From contig NZ_JARXYJ010000001.1 of assembly GCF_029894425.1 (NCBI RefSeq), positions 8,638,501 to 8,702,500 on the forward strand: a stretch of 64,000 bases of DNA, given 5' to 3'. The stretch comes from Streptomyces sp. SAI-127. GTDB taxonomy: Bacteria; Actinomycetota; Actinomycetes; Streptomycetales; Streptomycetaceae. The notes below the pieces were generated by a model that did not search any database, was not told the DNA's origin, and saw nothing but the letters and a program-made list of their open reading frames with translations. Made by a program: the position numbers and the translations under genes. Each line of letters begins with the position of its first letter. The first letter of the stretch is position 1. Shown here one piece after another: positions 14,162 through 25,196 of the stretch.

Positions 14162-14899
14162 ATGCTTCAAACACCGAGCGGCGGTGCCGGACACGGCACC
14201 GCCGCGACGGACAGTGGGCTGATGAGCATCGGCACGGTGCTGAACGTGCTGCGCGACGAGTTCCCCGAAGTCACGATCTCCAAGATCCGTTTTCTGGAGT
14301 CCGAGGGCCTCATAGAGCCGCAGCGGACTCCCTCCGGGTACCGCAAGTTCAGCGAGCGGGACGTCGAGCGTCTCGGTCAGGTCCTGAGGATGCAGCGGGA
14401 CCACTATCTGCCGCTCAAGGTGATCAGAGAGCATCTGGACGCCATGGAGCGAGGCGAGGCCGTCGCGCTGCCCACGGTCGGCCGCCAGCGGGACGGAGAA
14501 ACGCTCCTGGAGGTCCCTGAAGGCCCCACAGCGGCCCGGATCGGCCGGGCCGAGCTGCTCGCCGCCGCCGAGATCGGCGAGTCGGAGCTGGCGGAGTGGG
14601 AGTCGTACGGACTCATCACGCCTTTTCCGGACGGTGCCTACGACGCCGAGGCGGTCACCGTGGCCGCGCTCGTCGTCGAGCTCGGCCGGTTCGGGATCGA
14701 GCCGCGGCATCTGCGTGCGATGAAGGCCGCCGCCGATCGTGAGGCCGGGCTGGTCGACCAGGTCGTGGCCCCGTTGAAACGCCACCGCAACCCGCAGACC
14801 CGCGCACACGCGGAAGCGCGCGCCAAGGAACTCGCGGGGCTAACGGTGAAGCTGCACGCGACGCTCGTGCAGACCGCGCTCGGGGTACGCCTGCCCTGA
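14162..14899 (+). CDS. ftsR: MerR-family regulator, FtsR-like
   Basis: 245 residues with an N-terminal MerR winged helix-turn-helix (about residues 20-95; SKIRFLESEGLIEPQRTPSG, then YRKF) and a long C-terminal helical region instead of a small metal-binding tail. The order FHA, MerR, DUF151, MerR matches Rv1827-Rv1830, and in Corynebacterium the Rv1828 homologue FtsR activates ftsZ; a division-control role is inferred by orthology. ATG 14162 has GGGAAGG a few bases before it and lies only 18 bases after the FHA gene, so co-transcription is likely. Confidence 0.82.
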   Translation: MLQTPSGGAGHGTAATDSGLMSIGTVLNVLRDEFPEVTISKIRFLESEGLIEPQRTPSGYRKFSERDVERLGQVLRMQRDHYLPLKVIREHLDAMERGEAVALPTVGRQRDGETLLEVPEGPTAARIGRAELLAAAEIGESELAEWESYGLITPFPDGAYDAEAVTVAALVVELGRFGIEPRHLRAMKAAADREAGLVDQVVAPLKRHRNPQTRAHAEARAKELAGLTVKLHATLVQTALGVRLP

Positions 14900-14976
14900 C
14901 GGTGGCCGGGCATCGGATCGTCCCCCGTTTCCTGCCCGACTACCCAAACGTCCCGGGCACGGCCTAGGGTTGCTGT

Positions 14977-15450
14977 GTGAACGAGCTCGATGTCGTAGGT
15001 GTCCGGGTCGAAATGCCCTCCAACCAACCGATCGTGCTCCTGCGTGAAGTGGGAGGCGACCGCTACCTCCCCATCTGGATCGGGCCGGGGGAGGCGACTG
15101 CGATCGCCTTCGCGCAGCAGGGCATGGCCCCCGCACGACCGCTGACCCACGACCTGTTCAAGGACGTGCTGGAAGCGGTCGGTCAGGAGCTCACCGAAGT
15201 GCGCATCACGGACCTGCGTGAGGGCGTCTTCTACGCGGAGCTGGTGTTCGCCAGCGGGGTCGAGGTGAGCGCGCGGCCGTCGGACGCCATAGCGCTGGCC
15301 CTGCGCACCGGGACGCCGATCTACGGCAGCGACGGAGTGCTCGACGACGCCGGCATCGCGATTCCGGACGAGCAGGAGGACGAAGTGGAGAAGTTCCGCG
15401 AGTTCCTCGACCAGATCTCCCCGGAGGACTTCGGTACCAGCAGTCAGTGA
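14977..15450 (+). CDS. DUF151 bifunctional nuclease family protein
   Basis: 157 residues of the DUF151 family, with the hallmark PIWIGPGEATAIA and RPSDAIALALRTGTPIY blocks. Family members have been reported as RNase/DNase enzymes in plants and bacteria, but the cellular substrate in Actinobacteria is not settled. The GTG at 14977 is preceded by a -10 like TAGGGT at 14965-14970 with only 6 bases between, and by no Shine-Dalgarno sequence, so the transcript is probably leaderless and this gene has its own promoter. It ends with an acidic tail. Confidence 0.88.
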   Translation: MNELDVVGVRVEMPSNQPIVLLREVGGDRYLPIWIGPGEATAIAFAQQGMAPARPLTHDLFKDVLEAVGQELTEVRITDLREGVFYAELVFASGVEVSARPSDAIALALRTGTPIYGSDGVLDDAGIAIPDEQEDEVEKFREFLDQISPEDFGTSSQ

Positions 15451-15627
15451 GGCGGCCGCGGCCGATCCGGCGGATCAGTGGTCCGTGACGGGTCGGCCGT
15501 GTCCGTTCCTCACGGAAATGCCGGCATTTGCCACCGGCGCGTGAGAGCGTCCTGCGGCCCGCCCGGAGCGCATTCGGCTAGCCTTTCCCCGCGGTTGGGT
15601 TCGGGAAACCACTCCTAGGGTGATTAT

Positions 15628-15645
15628 CACTCGGCGTGCCGAGTG
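15628..15645. promoter_or_regulatory. Palindromic operator candidate upstream of the second merR gene
   Basis: CACTCGGC-GT-GCCGAGTG is a perfect 8-2-8 inverted repeat ending 9 bases before the -35 box of the promoter at 15655-15683. Its place suggests a site for an activator or an autoregulator. The bound protein is not known. Confidence 0.5.
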
Positions 15646-15654
15646 TGGCGATCG

Positions 15655-15683
15655 TTGACGCACCCCTGGTGACTGCCTACCGT
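15655..15683 (+). promoter_or_regulatory. Promoter of the MerR gene at 15714
   Basis: TTGACG at 15655-15660, a 17-base spacer and TACCGT at 15678-15683. The predicted transcription start near 15690 leaves a leader of about 24 bases that contains GGACGGAGG, the ribosome binding site of the gene. Confidence 0.65.
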
Positions 15684-15713
15684 CGAGAAGGCAGGTCAAG
15701 GACGGAGGTCGGC

Positions 15714-16373
15714 GTGAGAAGCAGCGGCGACGGTACGGCTGGGGGTGCCCCCGGACGGAGTCTCGGGGCGAGCGGTCCGTACCCGCTTCACAGCAGCCCT
15801 TTTCAGGGCAGCGCGGCCGATCACGCTCCGCAGCGACCGGCGGCCGTGCCGAGCAGCGGAGGGGCGACGTCCATGGCGTCCGAGCAGATCGGCTATCGCG
15901 GCCCAACGGCGTGCGCGGCGGCCGGCATCACCTACCGGCAACTCGACTACTGGGCCCGCACCGGCCTTGTCGAGCCGAGCGTGCGGCCCGCCCATGGTTC
16001 GGGGACGCAGCGGCTCTACAGCTTCCGGGACGTCGTCGTCCTGAAGATCGTCAAGCGGTTCCTCGACACGGGTGTGTCGCTGCAGAACATCCGCACCACG
16101 GTCCAGCACCTGCGTGAGCGGGGATTCCAGGACCTGGAGCGGATGACGCTCATGAGCGACGGCGCCACGGTCTACGAGTGCACCTCGCCCGACGAGGTCC
16201 ACGCACTGCTCCAGGGTGGTCAGGGCATCTTCGGGATCGCCGTGGGTGTCGTGTGGCGGGATGTCGAGAGCGCCCTGTCACAGCTGCACGGGGAGCGCAT
16301 CGACACCGGGGAGACACTCATCGGGCACAACCCCGCGGACGAGTTGGCGCGGCGGCGCAACCGGGCGGTCTGA
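15714..16373 (+). CDS. MerR-family regulator (Rv1830/McdR-like)
   Basis: 219 residues. A disordered Ser/Pro/Gly-rich N-terminus of about 55 residues precedes a MerR helix-turn-helix (GITYRQLDYWARTGLVEPS, about 70-90) and a dimerisation helix with a C-terminal region containing FGIAVGVVWRDVESAL. The GTG at 15714 has GGAGG 6 bases upstream; the 26-codon upstream extension crosses the promoter and is rejected. It is the orthologue by position and sequence type of mycobacterial Rv1830, linked to growth and division control. No metal-binding cysteines are seen, so it is not a metal sensor. Confidence 0.85.
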   Translation: MRSSGDGTAGGAPGRSLGASGPYPLHSSPFQGSAADHAPQRPAAVPSSGGATSMASEQIGYRGPTACAAAGITYRQLDYWARTGLVEPSVRPAHGSGTQRLYSFRDVVVLKIVKRFLDTGVSLQNIRTTVQHLRERGFQDLERMTLMSDGATVYECTSPDEVHALLQGGQGIFGIAVGVVWRDVESALSQLHGERIDTGETLIGHNPADELARRRNRAV

Positions 16374-16378
16374 AGCCT

Positions 16379-16400
16379 GCCCCGCTCTCTCGGGCGGGGC
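16379..16400. terminator. Weak hairpin terminator after the MerR gene
   Basis: GCCCCGC at 16379-16385 pairs with GCGGGGC at 16394-16400 around an 8-base loop, just after the stop at 16373. There is no real T-run, so efficiency is uncertain. Confidence 0.45.
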
Positions 16401-16431
16401 ATTGTCAGTGGCGTAGGGCAGCATCGGACAT

Positions 16432-17895
16432 GTGAGAAAAGCGCCCACGATCCTGCATCTCGACATGGATGCCTTCTACGCCTCGGCGGAGCAGGCGTCC
16501 AAGCCGAGTCTGCGCGGGAAGGCCGTCGTCGTGGGCGGGCTGGGGCCGCGGGGTGTGGTGGCCACCGCGTCCTACGAGGCCCGGGCGTTCGGGGTGCACT
16601 CGGCGATGCCCATGGCCCAGGCGAGACGGCTCGCGCCGAACGCCGCGTATCTGGTGCCGCGCTTCGGGTTCTACAAGGCGATCAGCGAGCAGGTGATGGG
16701 GCTGCTGCGGGAGCTGTCGCCGCTGGTGGAGCCACTGAGCCTGGACGAGGCGTTCGTGGATCTGGAGGCCGGGGGAGCGGCCTGGGACGAGGGGTCGGCG
16801 CGGCTGGCCGGGGCGAAGCTGCGGGCCGACATACGGGCCGTCACGGGGCTCACGGGGTCGGTGGGGCTGGCCGCGTCCAAGATGCTCGCGAAGATCGCTT
16901 CCGAGCAGGCCAAGCCGGACGGGCTGGTGGTGATCGAGCCGGGGACCGAGCGGGCGCTTCTCGGGCCGATGTCGGTGCGGATCCTGCCGGGAGTGGGGCC
17001 GGCGACCGGCGATCATCTGAGACGGGCCGGGATCCATACGGTCGACGAGATCGCGGAGGCGGGCGAGGACGAGCTCGTACGACTGCTCGGGAAGGCCCAT
17101 GGGCACGGGCTGTACGCGATGGCGCTGGCGTACGACGAGCGGCCGGTGGTGGCTGAGCGGGAGACCAAGTCCGTGTCGGTCGAGGACACCTACGACGTGG
17201 ACATCCATGACCGGGTGCGGGTGAGCCTGGAGGTGCAGCGGCTGGCGGACCGGTGTGTGCGGAGGCTGCGGGGGGCCGGGTTGTCGGGGCGGACCATCGT
17301 GCTGAAGGTGCGGCGCTACGACTTCTCGACGTTGACGCGGTCCGAGACCTTGCGGGGGCCCACCGATGACCCGGCGGTCGTGCGGGAGGCGGCCCTTCGG
17401 TTGCTGGACGGCGTGGACTCCACGGGGGGTGTGCGGTTGCTGGGGGTGGGGGTGAGCGGACTCGCCGACTTCACTCAGGAGGATCTGTTCGCCCAGGCCG
17501 CGGGGGAGGGAGTGGATCAGTCCGTGGAGGAGGTGGCGGACGACGCGCCGGTGCAGGAGCGGGAGGCGGCGGCTGTCGAGCGGCGGTGGGTCGCCGGGCA
17601 TGATGTGCGGCATGCCGAGTACGGGCATGGGTGGGTGCAGGGGAGCGGGCTGGGGCGGGTGACCGTGCGGTTCGAGACGCCGGATTCGGAGCCGGGGCGA
17701 GTGCGGACGTTTCTCGTCGAGGATCCCGCGCTGGAGCCCGCTGAGCCGTTGCCGCTGGTGGAGGCGTCGGGTTCCCCCTCACCGCCCGTGACAGAGGATG
17801 TGCCAGGCGCTCAGGCCTCCGCGTCCTCCGTGCCCGCCAGCTTGCCGAAGTCCCGGTCCGGGAACGGGGGCGGTGCGGCCACGTCGAGACCGTAG
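16432..17895 (+). CDS. dinB: DNA polymerase IV (Y-family)
   Basis: 487 residues. A translesion polymerase: HLDMDAFYAS (about residues 7-16) and SLDEAFVDL (about 103-111) carry the catalytic acidic residues, and LPGVGPATGDHLRRAGI is the helix-hairpin-helix of the thumb. The little-finger domain follows to about residue 345. The remaining tail, rich in E, P and S, has no recognisable beta-clamp motif by eye, though QEDLF at about 351 could serve as one. The start at 16432 has no clear ribosome binding site. The last 85 bases overlap the convergent PRC-barrel gene, so the C-terminal tail is unlikely to be under strong protein-level selection throughout. Confidence 0.93.
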   Translation: MRKAPTILHLDMDAFYASAEQASKPSLRGKAVVVGGLGPRGVVATASYEARAFGVHSAMPMAQARRLAPNAAYLVPRFGFYKAISEQVMGLLRELSPLVEPLSLDEAFVDLEAGGAAWDEGSARLAGAKLRADIRAVTGLTGSVGLAASKMLAKIASEQAKPDGLVVIEPGTERALLGPMSVRILPGVGPATGDHLRRAGIHTVDEIAEAGEDELVRLLGKAHGHGLYAMALAYDERPVVAERETKSVSVEDTYDVDIHDRVRVSLEVQRLADRCVRRLRGAGLSGRTIVLKVRRYDFSTLTRSETLRGPTDDPAVVREAALRLLDGVDSTGGVRLLGVGVSGLADFTQEDLFAQAAGEGVDQSVEEVADDAPVQEREAAAVERRWVAGHDVRHAEYGHGWVQGSGLGRVTVRFETPDSEPGRVRTFLVEDPALEPAEPLPLVEASGSPSPPVTEDVPGAQASASSVPASLPKSRSGNGGGAATSRP

Positions 17896-18188
17896 TGGTG
17901 GTAGAGCTGGAGTTCCTGGTCGGGGGAGAGGTGGCGGCCTACGCCGAAGTCGGGGGCGTCCTTGATGAGGGCGCGGTCGAAGGGGACGTGCAGGGTTCCG
18001 TCGACCAGTTGGCTCGGCCCCAGCGGGACGAAGGCGTCCCGGGAGAAGAGACCGGTGCGTATGGCGGCCCACTCCGGCACGCCGGTCGCGTCGTCGAGGT
18101 AGACCTCGTCGACGGTGCCGATCTTGGTGCCGTTGCGGTCGAACGCCTTGCGGCCGATCAGGTTGCGCGGATCGATGTCGGTCAGCAC
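17811..18188 (-). CDS. PRC-barrel domain protein
   Basis: 125 residues beginning VLTDIDPRNLIGRKAFDRNG and IGTVDEVYLDDATGVPEW, the two strands of a PRC-barrel, a small beta-barrel used in photosynthetic reaction centres, RimM and many uncharacterised stress-linked bacterial proteins. The GTG at 18188 has GGAGGG 4 bases upstream; the longer frame runs into the riboswitch and is rejected. The 3' end overlaps dinB by 85 bases tail to tail. Soluble, no signal peptide. Its function is not known; Streptomyces carry several paralogues. Confidence 0.82.
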   Translation of the reverse strand: MLTDIDPRNLIGRKAFDRNGTKIGTVDEVYLDDATGVPEWAAIRTGLFSRDAFVPLGPSQLVDGTLHVPFDRALIKDAPDFGVGRHLSPDQELQLYHHYGLDVAAPPPFPDRDFGKLAGTEDAEA

Positions 18189-18320
18189 GGGCCCTCCACT
18201 TGGTCGCAACTCATCCGAAGCGGTCGTAAGCACTACGAAAGAGCACATCGGGGTGTGCGGCCACTCGAAGACGCGTGCGGTGGCCTCGCTGGTAGGCTTG
18301 CCAGCGGCTGCTGACCCCGC

Positions 18321-18520
18321 GCGGGAGAGTCCTCCAGACAACATCGGAGGCGCCGAAGGAGCAAATCCTCCCCGGAATCTCTCAGGCTCACGTACCGCGC
18401 GGACGAGGTCACTCTGGAAAGCAGGGCGGGTGTCGACAGCTTCCGCTCTCACCGACGGTGCAAGCCGGCGGCCCTCGGGCGGCCCGGTGAAGCTCTCAGG
18501 TTGAGATGACAGAGGGGGAG
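18321..18520 (+). ncRNA. Tandem glycine riboswitch controlling gcvP
   Basis: Two consecutive glycine aptamers are recognisable. The first runs from GCGGGAGAG (18321) through GGCGCCGAAGGAGCAA and CTCTCAGGCTCACGTACCG to about 18395. The second uses the linker region CTCTGGAAAGCAGGG, then CACCGACGGTGCAAGCC, then GAAGCTCTCAGGTT and GATGACAGAGGGG, ending near 18520. Such tandem aptamers turn on glycine-cleavage genes when glycine is plentiful. The gcvP start is 64 bases downstream. Confidence 0.93.
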
Positions 18521-18526
18521 GCCGTC

Positions 18527-18550
18527 GGGGTACCCGCGCCGGGGTACCCC
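18527..18550 (+). promoter_or_regulatory. Hairpin between glycine riboswitch and gcvP ribosome binding site (possible expression platform)
   Basis: GGGGTACCC at 18527-18535 and GGGTACCCC at 18542-18550 form a perfect 9-bp stem with the loop GCGCCG. It follows aptamer 2 by a few bases and precedes AGGAGG (18570-18575). There is no T-run, so it is not a standard intrinsic terminator; control of translation or Rho access are possible roles. Confidence 0.5.
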
Positions 18551-18583
18551 TCGCAGGTCGTGTCAGACCAGGAGGCCTCCGCA

Positions 18584-21469
<2,886 letters not shown>

Positions 21470-21482
21470 CCCGAGGTGATGA

Positions 21483-21508
21483 GGGCCCCGTTTCGGCGGG
21501 GCCCTTTT
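21483..21508 (+). terminator. Intrinsic terminator after gcvP
   Basis: GGGCCCCG at 21483-21490, loop TTTCGG and CGGGGCCC at 21497-21504 followed by TTTT. It is 13 bases after the gcvP stop and may also serve the convergent gene ending at 21521. Confidence 0.85.
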
Positions 21509-21520
21509 CCGCTACGTCCG

Positions 21521-21940
21521 TTACGCCGTGGCCAGTGATACTTCTGTCGACTTGATCAGGGCGACGACCGGGGCGCCGGCGGCGAGGGCGACGTCGGTCG
21601 CGGCGTCCGCGGTGATCGCGGAGGTCATGACGCCTCCCTCGACAGCGATCTTGACGGTGGCCATGGCGGCTCCGGTGACGACGGCGGTGACCGTGCCGGG
21701 GAGCTGGTTGCGGATGGACACGTTCTGGACCGGGGCGGAGGCGAGGGAGACCTCCGTCGACTTCACCAGGGCGCGTACGGGCGAGCCCTGGGTGAGGCCG
21801 AGTTCGGCGACGGACTCGAGGGTGATCGCGGCCGTGAGGTCCTGGCCGCCGTCGAGGCGGATCGTGACCGTTGCCATGGCCTCGCCCGGGGTGACGGTGG
21901 TGACGGTGCCGGGGAGCTGGTTGCGGATGCTCAGGGTCAT
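21521..21940 (-). CDS. Tandem Mop/TOBE molybdate-binding domain protein (molbindin-like)
   Basis: 139 residues made of two copies of a 65-70 residue Mop domain: SIRNQLPGTVTTVTPGEAMA then SIRNQLPGTVTAVVTGAAMA, each ending KSTEVSLA. Mop domains bind oxyanions such as molybdate or tungstate; stand-alone double-Mop proteins act as cytosolic molybdate stores (molbindins). The ATG at 21940 has no ribosome binding site; TACGTT at 21948-21953 in the right orientation stands 7 bases before it, which would fit a leaderless transcript. Alternative starts are 21946 and 21949. No molybdate transporter genes are adjacent. Confidence 0.85.
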   Translation of the reverse strand: MTLSIRNQLPGTVTTVTPGEAMATVTIRLDGGQDLTAAITLESVAELGLTQGSPVRALVKSTEVSLASAPVQNVSIRNQLPGTVTAVVTGAAMATVKIAVEGGVMTSAITADAATDVALAAGAPVVALIKSTEVSLATA

Positions 21941-22036
21941 GGGCATCAACGTAGGGCGTGTGATGGGCCGTGGCGGGGAGGTGTGCGGTCGCGCCGTTCG
22001 GGGCGGATCGCGGGCGCGCCCCGGTGTGCGACGGCG

Positions 22037-23989
22037 TCAGCCCGTGTGGACTCGGGGGCGGCGCGGGCGGTCCGGTTCTGCTTCTCGGAGGACCTCTCGG
22101 GTGACCGGGGCCACCTCGCCCTGGCCGAAGAGGAAGAAGCGGAGGAAGTTGGCGAAGGGGTTGCCCTCGGTCCACTCGAAGTAGATGTGGGGAGTGCAGC
22201 CGGTGGTGTCGCGGACGTGGAGAAGGAGGGCGGCGAGGGCGTTGGGGATGGAGGAGGACTCCAGGGTCAGGACGCGGTAGCGGTTGTGGAGAACCTCGCC
22301 CCGGACCGTCAGGCTCGCCTCGAATTCCGACGGGTCCAGGACCGTGACCTCCACGAACACGAAGTCCTCGCCGGGGATGTCGTTGTCCTCGCGGATCTGC
22401 TCGATCTTGTCGCGGTACTCGGCCTTGTCGCGCTGGTCGGGCTCGTTGGCGATGAAGCGCATCTTGCGGCTGGCCATGTCCCGGATGAAACGTTCCGCCA
22501 TGTCGTCGAGCGTCACGTCGGTCACGCGGAGTTCGAAGGCGCGGGCCAGGCGGGACAGGAGGGAGACCAGGATGATGCCGGCGATGAAGCAGGCGCCGAT
22601 CTTCACGCCGTCGGGGCGTTCGATGACGTTGACGACGGTCGTGTAGAGGAACACGGCGGAGATGACGGCGAAGCCGACGGTCCAGTTGCGCTGCCCGGCC
22701 TTGCGGGCGGCGATGGTCACCGCGATCGCCGCCGAGCTGATCAGCACCAGCACTCCGGTGGCGTATGCGCCGCCCTGGGCGTCGACGTCGGCGTCGAAGA
22801 TCCAGGTGACCAGGAAGGCGATCAGGGTGAAGACGACGACCATGGGGCGCACGGCACGGGCCCAGTGCGGGGCCATGCCGTAGCGGGGCAGGTAGCGCGG
22901 CATCAGGTTGAGCAGGCCGGCCATCGCGGAGGCGCCGGCGAACCACAGGATGGCGATGGTCGAGACGTCGTAGACCGTGCCGAAGACGCCACCGAGGTAG
23001 TGGTGGGCGAGGTAGGCCAGGGCGCGGCCGTTGGCCGGGCCGCCCGACTCGAAGTCCTTCTCGGGGATGAGGAGGGTGGTGATGAAGCTGGTGGCGATCA
23101 GGAAGCAGCTCATCACGATGGCGGCGGTGGTGAGCAGCTTCTTGGTGTCGCGGATCCGCCCCTTGGGGTTCTCCTCGGTGTCGTCCGCGTCGCCCTTGAC
23201 GTGTGGCATGACGGCGACGCCGGTCTCGAAGCCGGAGAGGCCGAGGGCGAGCTTGGGGAAGACGATCAGGGCCACGCCGATCATCACGAAGACGTTGCCG
23301 TGCTCGGCCGTCAGGGCGCTGGACCAGTCGGTGACGACATGGCCCGCGGTGATGACGTGCCACAGGCCGACGAACACGACGACGACGTTGAGGGCGAGGT
23401 AGATACCCACCAGGGCGACCGCGACGCCGATCGCCTCCAGAAAGCCCTTGAGGAACACCGCGCCGAGCAGGGCGACCAGGAACAGTGTGATCAGCATCTT
23501 GTGGTCGTGCAGAGTGCTGGTCAGGTGCGGGTTCTCGATCAGGTGGGTGGAGGCGTCAGCCGCGGACAGAGTGATGGTGATCAGGAAGTCGGTGGCGGCG
23601 AAGCCGAGCAGGGTCAGGACGAAGAGCTTGCCCTGCCAGAACGACAGCAGCCGTTCCAGCATCGAGATCGAACCCTCGCCGCGGGGGCTCTCCTCGGCCA
23701 CCCGGCGGTACACGGGCAGAGCGCCCGCGAGGGTGACGATCACGAGGACGATCGTCGCGATGGGGGAGAGCAGGCCGGCCGCGAGGGCGGCGATGCCGGG
23801 CTGGTAACCGAGGGTGGAGAAGTAGTCGACGCCGGTCAGGCACATGACCCGCCACCAGCGCTGGCCCTGATGGGCCGGTTCCGGTGCGGCGTGGGGGCCC
23901 GTGTGGCCGCCGTCCCTGCCCATGTCGGACAGGCCCTCCAGCATCCAGGAGCGCAGGCGACTGGAAGGAGGGTGTTCGGTGGTGGCCAT
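22037..23989 (-). CDS. APC superfamily permease, large form with C-terminal soluble domain
   Basis: 650 residues. After a cytosolic N-terminus, the segment [21 protein letters not shown] starts the first transmembrane helix and matches the APC permease family with a YFS-x4-Y-x-P motif. About 12 hydrophobic helices extend to about residue 460, followed by a soluble C-terminal part of about 190 residues ([20 protein letters not shown] onward, with [19 protein letters not shown]). Proteins of this size and shape include amino-acid and potassium transporters; the substrate is not certain. It is read away from the xylan cluster and seems to be a single-gene unit. Confidence 0.78.
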   Translation of the reverse strand: MATTEHPPSSRLRSWMLEGLSDMGRDGGHTGPHAAPEPAHQGQRWWRVMCLTGVDYFSTLGYQPGIAALAAGLLSPIATIVLVIVTLAGALPVYRRVAEESPRGEGSISMLERLLSFWQGKLFVLTLLGFAATDFLITITLSAADASTHLIENPHLTSTLHDHKMLITLFLVALLGAVFLKGFLEAIGVAVALVGIYLALNVVVVFVGLWHVITAGHVVTDWSSALTAEHGNVFVMIGVALIVFPKLALGLSGFETGVAVMPHVKGDADDTEENPKGRIRDTKKLLTTAAIVMSCFLIATSFITTLLIPEKDFESGGPANGRALAYLAHHYLGGVFGTVYDVSTIAILWFAGASAMAGLLNLMPRYLPRYGMAPHWARAVRPMVVVFTLIAFLVTWIFDADVDAQGGAYATGVLVLISSAAIAVTIAARKAGQRNWTVGFAVISAVFLYTTVVNVIERPDGVKIGACFIAGIILVSLLSRLARAFELRVTDVTLDDMAERFIRDMASRKMRFIANEPDQRDKAEYRDKIEQIREDNDIPGEDFVFVEVTVLDPSEFEASLTVRGEVLHNRYRVLTLESSSIPNALAALLLHVRDTTGCTPHIYFEWTEGNPFANFLRFFLFGQGEVAPVTREVLREAEPDRPRRPRVHTG

Positions 23990-25074
23990 CGGGGGCGCTC
24001 CTGCGGTGCGGCTCAGCGGGGTTCCGGCCGCCCGGCTGACGGCGGGGACCAGCGTAAGCGGAGAGTGATGCCTGGGCCCATGGATGGAGGGCGCCAGGGC
24101 GTCAAGCTTCCGTTAAGACTCGGTCTGCGAAGGTCTGTGACGGGCGACGGTGCAGCTGTGAGGGGCGTATCTGCCCCGTGGACCCGTACGGACAGGTGGG
24201 GCAGGGTGGACACGCAGCGTTATGGGCAGGGGCGTGTCGAGCGTGCCCGTATCGACGTAGGAGTTCAGGTGACGGCCGTCTTCGTGGCCGTGAGGGAGCC
24301 GTCAAAGGTGTGCTGGGTGCGTCCGGACGAACCCTCGCCTTCTCCGCGGCCGGTGGGACGGCGAGGTCGTCGGGTCCTCGCAGGACTACTGCACGGGGAG
24401 GCGGCTGCGCTGGAGCCGCGGGCCGACGACCACGTCACGAAGCCGTGCGGCACAGAGCAGGTGAGCGGGGTCCGGTGTGGCCTTGTTCCCGCCCGAACAT
24501 CCTCGCACAGCCGCCTTCCGTAAGGTTCGCCGGATAGATCGAATGTTTCGGGCCAACGGGTCGCTGGGGCCTCCTGGTCGCCGAGGGGGTGTACCAACCC
24601 GCACCGGCGTCCGATCCAGCTTACGAACCGCCCCGGACGCCTGACCCTGTACGCCACGGACCTCCTTCCCCGGTCGCCCTGAGAGGCGCCCCGAACTGCC
24701 CTGTCGCCGCACGCCCGCCCGGACGCCGTGACGGCGGCGTCGGCCTGTCCGCCCGCGTGGATGAGGGCGCAGCACCACGATGTCGAGGTGGCTGGGGGAG
24801 AGGCGAGCCCGATCGCCCGGAACCGCGCACCCTGTCCGCCGAGATCCGAACCGACCGCGTGCTGCTCCCAACAGGTCTGCGAAGGCCGTGCGTTGGGGCC
24901 CCGACGTGCTCGCCCACGGCATCGACGGTGCCCCTTCGTTCGCAGGCGACGGCCGCCGTCGCCCCACGCAGACGGACGACGGGCTGCACCGGCCGGACCA
25001 TCGGCACGTACGTCAGCGAGGGTGCCGTGGCCTTCGACTGGTTCGACTCCTCAACATTCCCTGTGCACAAGGGG
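23990..25074. other. Long intergenic region with no supported gene
   Basis: About 1.1 kb between the divergent permease and the sugar-binding protein genes. Several open frames exist on both strands, but they are arginine- and proline-rich, overlap one another, lack ribosome binding sites and match no family I know. Codon-position bias is weak. It may be a degraded gene or long regulatory space. No tRNA, transposase remnant or riboswitch is recognisable. Confidence 0.5.
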
Positions 25075-25104
25075 TTGCCACCGTTTGGCAGCTGTCTCTA
25101 GGGT
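25075..25104 (+). promoter_or_regulatory. Promoter of the xylo-oligosaccharide transport operon
   Basis: TTGCCA at 25075-25080, an 18-base spacer and TAGGGT at 25099-25104. Transcription would begin near 25111, leaving an 86-base leader that contains the two LacI-type operator candidates at 25115 and 25135 and the ribosome binding site AAGGAG. Confidence 0.7.
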
Positions 25105-25114
25105 GCGGCAGCAG

Positions 25115-25147
25115 CGAAGCTTTCTGGATCAACTCCGAAACTTTCGG
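25115..25147. promoter_or_regulatory. LacI-family (xylan regulator) operator pair
   Basis: CCGAAA-C-TTTCGG at 25135-25147 is a perfect 13-base odd palindrome of the CGAA-N-TTCG type associated with Streptomyces xylanase and BxlR-controlled promoters. A weaker copy, CGAAGCTTTCT, lies 20 bases upstream at 25115-25125. Both are just after the predicted transcription start, a good place for repression by the LacI protein encoded at 29820-30857. Confidence 0.7.
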
Positions 25148-25196
25148 ACCGCAGGACGGACAAGGACGGCTCCGTCCCGTACCCAAGGAGCGCATC

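Noticed and set aside
21483..21508. Terminator hairpins as mobile-element ends
   Set aside because: The inverted repeats at 21483, 39771, 43269 and 52639 all sit directly after genes and lack flanking target duplications; they are best read as terminators.
21983..24523. An 846-codon open frame antisense to the APC permease
   Set aside because: Composition is D/G/H-rich without motifs and exactly overlies the permease gene in the antisense register.
24386..24967. Minus-strand 193-codon frame in the gap before the xylan operon
   Set aside because: No ribosome binding site, no recognisable domain, Arg/Pro/Ser-rich composition and overlap with equally long frames on the plus strand.
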